Of a stretch of DNA of 35,665 nt, positions 8,451 to 15,427 are shown one piece after another. Numbering within the stretch: position 1 is the stretch's first letter; the number at the start of each line of letters is the position of its first letter. The notes under the pieces are model-generated. The model was given only the letters and a program-made list of their open reading frames with translations, ran no database searches and had not been told where the DNA came from. The DNA is from Bacteroidota bacterium. Its GTDB lineage: Bacteria > Bacteroidota > Bacteroidia > Chitinophagales > Chitinophagaceae. The translations under genes were made by a program, and so were the position numbers. The stretch spans positions 805 through 36,469 of the forward strand of contig JABDFS010000029.1 of assembly GCA_013286425.1 (NCBI GenBank), read 5' to 3'.

Positions 8451-9002
8451 TTATGAACTCTTTAATTCCATCAACTTTCTTTCTGCTTCAAGTCTTTTGG
8501 TCATATAAAATTTAAGTCCGTTGTTAGCATTGGTCTTGTTTTCTTTGTCTTTAAGTTCTGAAACGATTATTTCTAAATCATCAATAGTTAAACCTTCTAA
8601 ATCTTCATACTTATTATTGTCGTCGTATTCATTAAGCTTGCTGTTCTCAATTTCAGTAAACTTTGTTTTGTCGGTTTTAGGAATGCCAACAACGATATAT
8701 TTTTTTGTGTCAAGATTTTCTAAGCCTGAAACATTTAAATATTCTTGAATAGCAGCTTTATCAATTTGTATCTTACCGTTTCCAAGCCAATGTCTATCTT
8801 CTCCATTTTTTTTAATTCCAGTCACCCAAAAAATTTCTCTTGTTACAATATCTGAACATGTTCCATGTCCATTTCCTTTAAGTGCTCTTCCATTGAAATA
8901 CATGGTTTGTCCAGACTTTGAAAAGTCAACATAGCCAATCCAGGCTGGTCCATTATGTGCAAAACCAGTTTTTAATTCTATATATTTTAATTGTGGTTTC
9001 AT
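8451..9002 (-). CDS. Unrecognised cytoplasmic protein (183 aa)
   Basis: I do not recognise a named domain. The start is placed at the ATG at 9002 (MKPQLKYIELKTGFAHNGPA); a longer frame to 9041 would add 13 residues overlapping the repeat-rich leader. The N-terminal half is compact and aromatic, with GPAWIGYVDFSKSGQTMYFN, GNGHGTCSD and REIFWVTGIKKNGEDRHWLG, suggesting a small beta-rich fold. The C-terminal third is charged and helical (EDLEGLTIDDLEIIVSELKD ... KRLEAERKLMELK), probably coiled coil. There is no signal peptide or membrane segment. It stands alone between a repeat-rich gap and the 21-bp array, so no functional context is available. It is probably a real gene: the codon pattern is protein-like throughout and the motifs look conserved. 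Confidence 0.8.
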   Translation of the reverse strand: MKPQLKYIELKTGFAHNGPAWIGYVDFSKSGQTMYFNGRALKGNGHGTCSDIVTREIFWVTGIKKNGEDRHWLGNGKIQIDKAAIQEYLNVSGLENLDTKKYIVVGIPKTDKTKFTEIENSKLNEYDDNNKYEDLEGLTIDDLEIIVSELKDKENKTNANNGLKFYMTKRLEAERKLMELKSS

Positions 9003-9338
9003 CGTTTGAAGTTGTCCGGTAAAATTACCACCCACTCTCAAATATACGCCACTCTATTTCGCAAACTCATTATCCGCAATCTGTATTTCCGCAACTCATT
9101 TCCCAATCTTACAAACTCAACTCAAGAGTTACCAAACTTAGCCTTCGAGTTTACTAACTCAAAGCACGAGTTACCAAACTCAGCTCATAAGTTTACTAAC
9201 TCGAGATACGAGTTTATAAACTCAACTCCTAAGTTTGCTAACTCAGCCCAGAAAGCATCATTTCCATTAATATTTTTTGTTATTTGTTTAAATATTTTAA
9301 TTTTCCTGTTCATTTTATAACTCTAAAATAAATTTCAA
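9003..9338. other. 336-base gap holding the 21-bp tandem array
   Basis: The gap lies between divergent genes and is dominated by the 21-bp repeat at 9109-9255. The rest is AT-rich. A 109-codon + strand frame (8991-9320) crosses it and reads the array as heptapeptides, but its start lies inside the antisense gene and it lacks a ribosome-binding context. Confidence 0.55.
9109..9255. repeat. Seven-unit 21-bp tandem array
   Basis: Seven consecutive, degenerate 21-base units begin at 9109, 9130, 9151, 9172, 9193, 9214 and 9235, with approximate consensus TTACYAACTCAnnnnnnGAGT. Units tend to alternate between ACCAAACT and ACTAACTC openings, hinting at a 42-base super-unit. AACTC and GAGTT cores make short inverted repeats across the array. 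Because 21 is divisible by 3, the + strand reads as heptapeptides such as FTNSKHE, LPNSAHK, FTNSRYE and FINSTPK. There are no unique spacers, so it is not CRISPR. Confidence 0.85.
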
Positions 9339-9996
9339 ATGTCTAAACCAATCGTTTTTCTAATGAACTGGAACAGGATGAATGCCATAGAAATGGCATC
9401 ACTTGCACACAATGTTTCCGCCAAAATTGCCGCTGCTACTACAACATTTCCATCACCAACGGTTACACCTGCTGTATTAAACACGGCAGCTACCCGCCTG
9501 GAGCTTGCTTATGCCAACCGCATGAACGGGTGCTGCCGGTAAAACCGAGTACGAAATTGCCGATACCGCGCTTGATGGCTTGCTGCATACCGAAGCTGTT
9601 TATGTAAATGGAATTGCCAATGGCAATGCAGCCACTATTGAAGCCGCCGGTTTTACAGCTACCAGCAACAGCCGCAACCGCGCCGTGGTGCTGGCAACGC
9701 CCAATGCGCCTGCTGTTTCGGGTAATGCAGCGGCGCTTCGCCTGATAATTCCGGCTGTGCAGGGTGCGGACAGTTATTGCTGGGTAATTTTTACGGGCGA
9801 GACTACCAACGCAACCATCGCTGAAACGCACATTACGCTGAACGGACCAGCTATTGTAATTCCGGACGGTATTACGCGGGAAGTGTTGCATAACGTAATT
9901 GCCGCGGGTACTAAACTAACTGTTCAGGTACTGGCTCAAAACACTGCAGGTAAAAGCGGGTTCAGCGCTGCAGTAAGCTTTACTGTTGGCAGCTAA
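9339..9996 (+). pseudogene. Fn3-like small protein, broken by a +1 frameshift
   Basis: Two frames make one protein. Frame one starts at the ATG at 9339 (MSKPIVFLMNWNRMNAIEMA) and reads to ...AYANRMNG, then hits a stop at 9540. Removing one G from the GGG at 9528-9530 gives NGAAGKTEYEIADTALDGLL and joins without a break to the second frame, which ends at 9996. The restored product would be about 218 residues: a helical N-terminal half, then a Fn3-like beta domain (NAPAVSGNAAALRLIIPAVQ ... KLTVQVLAQNTAGKSGFSAA). This resembles a common Bacteroidota family of small helical-plus-Fn3 proteins of unknown role. The lesion could be a true mutation or a base-calling error; GGG is a short run. The local GC content is higher than in neighbouring genes. 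Confidence 0.8.
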
Positions 9997-10013
9997 ATGT
10001 TACTTCGTGTGAT

Positions 10014-10048
10014 AAAAAAAACCTTTACTGTCGGGCAAAGGTTTTTTT
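10014..10048. terminator. Bidirectional terminator between converging genes
   Basis: Stem AAACCTTT / AAAGGTTT with a 10-base loop, A run on the left and T run on the right, so it can stop transcription from the Fn3-like gene (+) and from the VOC gene (-). Confidence 0.85.
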
Positions 10049-10133
10049 ATGTAAGTCATGCTATTATAATTCTTTTCAGTTTGAAGCGATGTGGTTTCAA
10101 ACCTTCACAAAAGGCTATTAATTGAACGATTAT

Positions 10134-10514
10134 TTATTCATCCTTAGGTTCCCAAAGCTGAACCTTGTTGCCTTCAAGATCAATAATATGGACAAATTTG
10201 CCATACTCAGAATCCTCGATGGTGTCTGTAATTGTTACTCCTTCACTTTTAAGTTGCTCTACAAGCGCTTCCAGGTTATCTACCCTGTAGTTTATCATAA
10301 AATCCTTTGTTGAAGGCTCAAAGTATTTTGTTGTTTCTTTAAAAGTGGTCCACTGGGTAAGCCCTTTTTTTGTAGCGTCGTCTGCCTGCAGCCATTCAAA
10401 GCTTGCTCCATATTGACCTGCGTCGATTCCAAGATGTGTTTTATACCATTCGTTCATTGCGTTCGGGTCTTTGCATTTAAAGAAAATGCCGCCAATACCT
10501 GTTACTTTTTTCAT
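10134..10514 (-). CDS. VOC/glyoxalase-family protein
   Basis: A 126-residue single-chain VOC (vicinal oxygen chelate) protein, the superfamily of glyoxalase I, extradiol dioxygenases and bleomycin/fosfomycin resistance proteins. The fold signature is clear: GIGGIFFKCKDPNAMNEWYK at the start, LGIDAG after the first helix, the second half VDNLEALVEQLKSEGV, and the closing DLEGNKVQLWEP, where Glu is a likely metal ligand. The substrate cannot be told from sequence. A strong start context is not seen, but MKKVTGIGG is the only sensible start. Just upstream on the same strand lies the stub of a DUF4199 gene, so the promoter or operon of this gene may have been altered. Confidence 0.88.
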   Translation of the reverse strand: MKKVTGIGGIFFKCKDPNAMNEWYKTHLGIDAGQYGASFEWLQADDATKKGLTQWTTFKETTKYFEPSTKDFMINYRVDNLEALVEQLKSEGVTITDTIEDSEYGKFVHIIDLEGNKVQLWEPKDE

Positions 10515-10541
10515 GGTTGTTTATTATTAAATTGTTTTTAT

Positions 10542-10672
10542 TTATTGTGCTTCCCGTTTTAAAATTAATGAACTGATAAATGTTACAATCAAACCTACCG
10601 GTAAAATTTCTGCGTACGTCATCATCGCATTAAAGAACGGGTTTTTATACATCACGGCAAAGTTTGCTACCT
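10542..10672 (-). pseudogene. 3' remnant of a DUF4199-type membrane protein gene
   Basis: Translating the minus strand upstream of the VOC gene gives VANFAVMYKNPFFNAMMTYA then EILPVGLIVTFISSLILKRE, AQ, stop. This matches the typical C-terminal end of DUF4199 inner-membrane proteins (NP.F...TY.EILPVGL..., a last membrane helix, LKR). A stop codon at 10672 closes the frame upstream and no start codon or earlier helices are present, so only about 42 residues remain. It is too short for routine gene callers. The remainder was presumably deleted. Confidence 0.7.
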
Positions 10673-10763
10673 GTTATAGTATAAATGTCTATGTTTTGCA
10701 GGTATCTTACTCATCTCGTTTTTATTTTTTAATAGTGTTAGTGAATAAAGGGCTTTTCAGAAA

Positions 10764-11201
10764 TTAATTAATGATTTCTGCTCTTGAATCCGCTTTGAGA
10801 TTTGCCAGTTTTTCGCGCCACTTTTGTAGTTCTTCAGGTGTTTGCCTAACCCAATCTGTTACTTCGCCTACGATTTTTAATGGTGCCTGGCTGCGATAGG
10901 AGCGTGTTGGATTGCCCGGAAATTTTTTGTCCGTAACGTTCGGATCATTCTCAAAACTTCCTGTCGGTTCAACGATATAAACACGTTCGCGCCCATCACC
11001 TTCAACCAGGGCCGCGGCAAGACCCGCACCATTAGCCAGAGCCGTAAAATAAATGTGATTCATTATGACTTCAGGTTTGTAATTCGACCTGAATCCTGCT
11101 GTCAGCAAATCGCCAACCTGCAAATCTGCTTTTGTTCCATGATAAAAAGGACCGTTGTCTAAAACGTCAGCTCCATCAGGTATGAGAATTTTGCTTTTCA
11201 T
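10764..11201 (-). CDS. arr: Rifampin ADP-ribosyltransferase (Arr family)
   Basis: Cytoplasmic enzyme that inactivates rifamycins by transferring ADP-ribose from NAD to the ansa-chain hydroxyl. The 145-residue length fits the family. Hallmarks are GPFYHGTKADLQVGDLLTAG, NHIYFTAL, YIVEPTGSFENDPNVTDKKF, PGNPTRSYR and PLKIVGEV. The family's catalytic His-Tyr-Asp triad (H19, Y49, D84 in the mycobacterial enzyme, from memory) is matched by His21, Tyr51 and Asp86 with identical spacing, so the enzyme should be active. It sits in the accessory patch beside a VOC gene, a DUF4199 remnant and a frameshifted gene. Chromosomal Arr homologues are common in environmental bacteria, so this alone does not show recent transfer. 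A 30-codon frame overlaps its start. Confidence 0.92.
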   Translation of the reverse strand: MKSKILIPDGADVLDNGPFYHGTKADLQVGDLLTAGFRSNYKPEVIMNHIYFTALANGAGLAAALVEGDGRERVYIVEPTGSFENDPNVTDKKFPGNPTRSYRSQAPLKIVGEVTDWVRQTPEELQKWREKLANLKADSRAEIIN

Positions 11202-11268
11202 TCTTTGCTTTGAGCGCCGAAATGATTCGTGGCATGACGATTTTCATTTCCGGTAAAGCGAAACACAT
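11176..11268 (-). other. Possible leader ORF overlapping the arr start (30 codons)
   Basis: The frame starts at the ATG at 11268 (MCFALPEMKIVMPRIISALK), is closed by TGA at 11176-11178, and overlaps the first 26 bases of arr in another frame. The arrangement could couple translation to arr or attenuate it, but there is no recognisable peptide and no clear ribosome-binding site. Confidence 0.2.
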
Positions 11269-11290
11269 TTCAATGTTAGTGTTGCAAAAC

Positions 11291-12838
11291 TTATTGTGTA
11301 ATTGCAGCCAGCGCATTCAGTTTTCCATATCCAAAATTTTTATTCTTATTCGGATAAGAACTTGCCGTTGTAATTAACCTGTTTAATATCTGGTCTCTTG
11401 TTTCTGTCGGATGCGCACTCCAAACCAACGCCGCAATACCTGCAGAGCTTGAAGTAGCTACTGATGAACCACCAACAGTGCTCGGCACATCGCCACTCAT
11501 TGCATTACACAAAGGCGTTCCTTTATCGCTGGTTCTTTCCATCACTATTACAAATTCAACCTGTTTGCCTTTATGGCAATCGCCGCAGGCAGCTAATGTA
11601 TTACCGTTTTTAACCCCGGTAACAGCTTCCACCTGTGGTAATGTTGCAGGAAAAATAACACCCACAAATTTTGAAGTAAAATCAGTTGACGTTCCTGCTG
11701 CACAGAACATCAGCTTGCCTTTATTGTATGCATAGTTGATGGCATCTTTAATCTGAGAAGAATTTGTAAGACGGCCAATGCTAAGACTGATTATTCTAAC
11801 ACTTGTATCATCACCGGCATCTGTATAAGCATCCGAAACACCTTTTACTTCATCTCCATTGTCAATAATAACATCATTCACCGCTTTGCAAATAAGAAGG
11901 TTACTGTTGTATGCAACGCCAACAGAATTGCCGTCAGTACACCTTGGCGCTGTTGCTGTACTGCTCATTGCAGTGCCATGTCCGCAAACATCATCTGCAC
12001 TTGTAGCTCCGGGCAACGTAAATATTTTTTGCAAGGTCCTGCCTGATGAAAGCCCCTGGTTAAAATCGCTGTTCATATTATTTTGGTCAGGACTAACACC
12101 TGTATCGATCACCATAATTTTTATTCCTGCACCGGTACTTGTATTCCATGCCTGCGGAATATTATGATAAGTATAATTCCATGATTGTTTTGCATTGGGT
12201 GTAATGTTTGTATAATCGGTGCCAACCTTCAGGTTTGTATTGCCTACGTAACCTCCGCAGCCCGCGCCAAGGTCGGCTTCCAGCTGGTTATACATTTCCT
12301 GGTCATAATCTTCAGGCTCGTAACCCATCGGTTCCACATAACGGATAAGCCCGCTGCTGCGCAACACTTTTATGGTGTTGGGATTATCAATCTTTACATC
12401 AATTACAGGCAATTTATTTTCTTTCCATACTTCAATATCTGAAGCCTTTAATTGCGGATGCATTGCTTTTTCTTCCTGCAGAATTAATTGTATCACCTGT
12501 GCCTTTGCATCTGTCCATTTTTTATCATGAATATTTATCTGTGCAATGCGATTGTCAACATCAGTTTCATCAATGGGTTTATAGCCGATTGAAACCATGT
12601 GATCCTGGCTTTGCAATACAGCACTGTATACAGTAATTGTAGAAGCATCACTCCAGTTAAAGCTGCCTTTATTGTTCAACGATTGATAAATGATAGCATT
12701 TATTTGTTGCGGTGTTTGCAGTTGCGATTGTTGAGCATCGCTTACCGAAGCGGAATTCAATTGATCAGTATTTTCTGTTTTGGTACATGCGGTAAACAGC
12801 AATGCACCTGATAGCAAGGCAAACAGTGTTTTTTTCAT
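11291..12838 (-). CDS. Lipoprotein subtilisin-like serine protease (S8), altered oxyanion position
   Basis: Predicted surface or periplasmic lipoprotein of 515 residues. The signal MKKTLFALLSGALLFTAC puts the lipidated Cys at 18. Residues about 40-170 resemble an inhibitor-type propeptide (helical, ending in ...VLRSSGLIRYVEPMGY). The S8 catalytic domain has Asp245 (IMVIDTGVSP), His287 (CGHGTAMSS) and Ser459 (GGSSVATSSSAG). Two departures from the family are visible. The segment normally reading AAGN, whose Asn completes the oxyanion hole, reads CAAGTSTD (Thr383), and the GTSMAxPH motif reads GSSVATSS, without Pro-His. Cysteines around 286-300 and 418-444 may form disulfides. Reduced or specialised activity is possible. 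The next gene downstream on the same strand is arr, with a gap of 89 bases. Confidence 0.9.
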   Translation of the reverse strand: MKKTLFALLSGALLFTACTKTENTDQLNSASVSDAQQSQLQTPQQINAIIYQSLNNKGSFNWSDASTITVYSAVLQSQDHMVSIGYKPIDETDVDNRIAQINIHDKKWTDAKAQVIQLILQEEKAMHPQLKASDIEVWKENKLPVIDVKIDNPNTIKVLRSSGLIRYVEPMGYEPEDYDQEMYNQLEADLGAGCGGYVGNTNLKVGTDYTNITPNAKQSWNYTYHNIPQAWNTSTGAGIKIMVIDTGVSPDQNNMNSDFNQGLSSGRTLQKIFTLPGATSADDVCGHGTAMSSTATAPRCTDGNSVGVAYNSNLLICKAVNDVIIDNGDEVKGVSDAYTDAGDDTSVRIISLSIGRLTNSSQIKDAINYAYNKGKLMFCAAGTSTDFTSKFVGVIFPATLPQVEAVTGVKNGNTLAACGDCHKGKQVEFVIVMERTSDKGTPLCNAMSGDVPSTVGGSSVATSSSAGIAALVWSAHPTETRDQILNRLITTASSYPNKNKNFGYGKLNALAAITQ

Positions 12839-12904
12839 AAAATATGTTTTAGTTTAAACGTGCAGTTAACGAGGGAGAAAGTTACAGTATAAATTCAAAC
12901 GTCA

Positions 12905-13699
12905 TTAATATTTATGTTTTTCTACATGCTTAAAAGCATTTGAAATAATCATCTGTTGAATGAACTCTGGTACAAGCCTGCTTATGTGATAAGACACTTT
13001 ATTTATAAAACCGGGAATAATCCGCGCTTTGCCTTTCAGCATTTGATCTATAGCTTCTTTGGCAACATGTTCAGGCATTAATATGGATCGTTTTGCAACG
13101 CCTTTTAGTTCTGAGTTAATAGCAATTGTGTTTTGATTACTGTCTGTTCCGCCGGGGCACAAAACACTTACAATAACATTGTGCTGTTTTAATTCAAGTC
13201 TTAAAGAGCGGCTGAAAAAATATATGTATGCTTTGGACGCTGAATAAACAGTTTTGCCGGGAATTGTATAAAACCCGCCCATACTGCTTGTGTTCATTAT
13301 ATGGGATGGCGCATTAGCTTTTAATTCATCCAGAAACAGTCGTGTAAGCATGGTTACTGCATGAATATTTAGCTGTAACTGTTTTTCGTTAAACGCTGTT
13401 TCTGTGTGCTCAAAATTTCCCTTGCTTCCAATGCCTACGTTATTAATAAGAATATTGATGCTGAAATTATTTTCCTTCACCCATTTATAAACATTGCAGA
13501 AAGATTCAGGTTTGCTCAGATCAATACCCAAAGTATAACATTCAATATTGTAAGCGGCCCTAATTTCGCTTGCCGTGGTTTCGAGTTCTATGCCAGCGAG
13601 CGACACCAGCAATAAATTCATCTTTTTTGAAGCACATTCTACTGCCAGGGCTTTTCCAATACCGGCGCCGGAGCCTGTTATAAGTGTAAACATTTTCAT
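12905..13699 (-). CDS. Classical short-chain dehydrogenase/reductase
   Basis: NAD(P)-dependent oxidoreductase of 264 residues. It has the cofactor-binding glycine motif TGSGAGIG (8-15), NNVG (86-89), the catalytic Ser around 138-139 (MNTSSMGG) and YSASK with Tyr152 and Lys156. The C-terminal region (KARIIPGFINKVSYHISRLV) is hydrophobic and basic, as in SDRs that act on lipid-like substrates at the membrane. The ATG shares one base with the stop codon of the epimerase-like gene upstream (TAATG), so translation is coupled. Substrate unknown. Confidence 0.9.
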   Translation of the reverse strand: MKMFTLITGSGAGIGKALAVECASKKMNLLLVSLAGIELETTASEIRAAYNIECYTLGIDLSKPESFCNVYKWVKENNFSINILINNVGIGSKGNFEHTETAFNEKQLQLNIHAVTMLTRLFLDELKANAPSHIMNTSSMGGFYTIPGKTVYSASKAYIYFFSRSLRLELKQHNVIVSVLCPGGTDSNQNTIAINSELKGVAKRSILMPEHVAKEAIDQMLKGKARIIPGFINKVSYHISRLVPEFIQQMIISNAFKHVEKHKY

Positions 13700-14685
13700 T
13701 ACTGCGGGTTATTTTTTAGCCAGTCTATTGTTTTTTTTAAACCTTCTTCAAGTGGTGTAAATGTATAGCCAAGTTCCTGAATCGCTTTGTCGCTGCTTAC
13801 ATTCCAATCGTAATAATATTTTCTTATCCATGGTGGTGTAAGTAATGGAGGCCTGCCGGTAATTTTTGCATATAACTGCAACGCATTGCCTGCAAACATC
13901 ATGGCATTAACCGGAAATTTTATTAAAGAAGTTTTTTTACCTGTAAGCCTGGCAAGCAAAGCAAAAAATTCTATATAAGAAGCGTTCACGCCGCCAAGGT
14001 TATAGCGTTCACCTGCTCTTCCTTTTTGCATGGCTAAAATATGCCCATTCACCACATCATCAATGTATACATAGCTGCCTGTACGTTTGCCATCCCCCGG
14101 CATAAATTTCCATTTACCTTTCATGTACAAATTGATCAATCTTGTAACTGCATTGCTTTCCGTAATAATGCCGGGCCCGTAAACACGCGGCGGATTCACT
14201 ATTACGATATGCATATTGTATTTGTTACAATATTCCCGGCATAATTCTTCAGCCTGTGTTTTGCTTTCTTCATATTCTGTAAAGGGCTTACCGATTCTTT
14301 CATCACTTTCTCTTACGGGATGATTGCCCGAAGGCCCAAGCACGCCTCCGGTAGAAGTGAATACAATTTTATTTATGCTCAAATCCCGTACAGCATCAAA
14401 CACATTGCGCGCACCTTCAACATTCAGTTTATAATAAACGGATGGATCTTTCGACCACACGCGCGCAAATGCAGCAAGATGGTATACCTGTTCACAACCC
14501 TGCATTGCATTTTTAATAGAAGGAACATCTGTTATATCCCCATTAAAAATTTTTATGTTGGGATGTTGTAAAACTTCAGTTTTAATATTGCGGCACAAAG
14601 CATGAATAGTGTTGCCTTCACCGGCAAGTTTTTTGGCAAGATTATTTCCTATGTACCCTGTTGCGCCGGTTAAAAAAATATTCAT
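13699..14685 (-). CDS. NAD-dependent epimerase/dehydratase-family (extended SDR) protein
   Basis: Extended SDR of 328 residues, similar to dihydroflavonol-4-reductase-like, 3-beta-hydroxysteroid dehydrogenase-like or HpnA-like proteins. The start at 14685 (MNIFLTGATGYIGNNLA) is chosen because the glycine motif GATGYIG then sits at residues 7-13; ATGs at 14697 and 14709 would add 4 or 8 residues. The catalytic pair is Tyr138 and Lys142 (YEESK), with STGGVLGPSG before it and NPPRVYGPG after. It also has the family's GKRTGSYVYIDDVVNGHI. It overlaps the SDR gene by one base and forms a two-gene operon with it, which suggests two reductive steps on one small or lipid-like substrate. Confidence 0.88.
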   Translation of the reverse strand: MNIFLTGATGYIGNNLAKKLAGEGNTIHALCRNIKTEVLQHPNIKIFNGDITDVPSIKNAMQGCEQVYHLAAFARVWSKDPSVYYKLNVEGARNVFDAVRDLSINKIVFTSTGGVLGPSGNHPVRESDERIGKPFTEYEESKTQAEELCREYCNKYNMHIVIVNPPRVYGPGIITESNAVTRLINLYMKGKWKFMPGDGKRTGSYVYIDDVVNGHILAMQKGRAGERYNLGGVNASYIEFFALLARLTGKKTSLIKFPVNAMMFAGNALQLYAKITGRPPLLTPPWIRKYYYDWNVSSDKAIQELGYTFTPLEEGLKKTIDWLKNNPQ

Positions 14686-14795
14686 ACAGGCCTGCATGAT
14701 AATGCACAATTAGTAATAATAAAAATAATCTGCATTATTATTTATTTTTATTTGTTACTGGTTGCTGCAAGGTTAAGTAAGTAAATTGAAATCTT

Positions 14796-14803
14796 TATTT
14801 TTG
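14796..14803 (+). promoter_or_regulatory. Candidate -7 element for the bifunctional nuclease gene
   Basis: TATTTTTG matches the Bacteroidota TAnnTTTG consensus 25 bases before the start codon. No good TTG lies at the usual 19-21-base spacing upstream. A GAGAGG stretch near 14812 may help ribosome binding. Confidence 0.4.
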
Positions 14804-14828
14804 TTTTTTAAGAGAGGAATTTTTTTAC

Positions 14829-15416
14829 ATGAAGAAAATAGAGCTTGAAATAGTAGCATTATCACATAGCATTACACAAACACATTCTTACGCAGTAGTA
14901 TTGGGAGAAGTGAATGGTTTAAGGCGTTTGCCCATTGTAATCGGCGGTTTTGAAGCGCAGGCAATTGCTGTGGCGCTGGAAAGAATGCAACCCAGCCGGC
15001 CGCTTACACACGACCTGATGAAAAACTTTATGTATGCCTTTAATGTAGAGTTAATGGAAATAATTATAAACGACCTGCAGGAAGGCATTTTTTATTCAAA
15101 GCTTGTTTGCGTGAACGAACACGATACCGTTGAAATTGACAGCCGCACCAGCGATGCCCTGGCACTTGCAGTAAGATTTGGTTGCCCCATTTATACGTAT
15201 GAGAACATTCTTGAGAATGCAGGTATTTTGATGGAAGATGAAAGCAAACAGAAAAAAACTGATATTCCTGTTGAAGATGCGGTTACATCATCATCTTACC
15301 AGGATCTTTCAAAACTAAGTCTTGAAGAATTACAGAAATTGCTGAACGATGTTTTGGAACATGAAGATTACATACGGGCAATTGAAATAAGAGATGAGAT
15401 CAACAAACGTAAATAA
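14829..15416 (+). CDS. Bifunctional nuclease (DUF151/BFN) with UvrB/C-type motif
   Basis: Protein of 195 residues. The N-terminal BFN domain (about 1-135) is the DUF151 fold, with GEVNGLRRLPIVIGGFEAQA, RPLTHDLMKNFM and DSRTSDALALAVRFGCPIYT, all hallmarks of the family; plant and bacterial members have been reported to have RNase/DNase activity. The C-terminal 30 residues (LEELQKLLNDVLEHEDYIRA, then IEIRDEIN) form a UvrB/UvrC-interaction helical hairpin, often fused in Bacteroidota. A GAGAGG sequence lies just upstream. ispE follows after 11 bases, so the two are probably co-transcribed. The role in nucleic-acid metabolism is inferred from family only. Confidence 0.9.
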   Translation: MKKIELEIVALSHSITQTHSYAVVLGEVNGLRRLPIVIGGFEAQAIAVALERMQPSRPLTHDLMKNFMYAFNVELMEIIINDLQEGIFYSKLVCVNEHDTVEIDSRTSDALALAVRFGCPIYTYENILENAGILMEDESKQKKTDIPVEDAVTSSSYQDLSKLSLEELQKLLNDVLEHEDYIRAIEIRDEINKRK

Positions 15417-15427
15417 GGTTTTATATT

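Noticed and set aside
9109-9255. Possible CRISPR array
   Set aside because: Units are directly contiguous with no unique spacers, degenerate, and only 21 bases long; no cas genes are present.
8991-9320. A 109-residue + strand ORF through the 21-bp array
   Set aside because: The start lies inside the antisense gene, the frame is explained by the 21-base period, and no ribosome-binding context or recognisable domain is seen.
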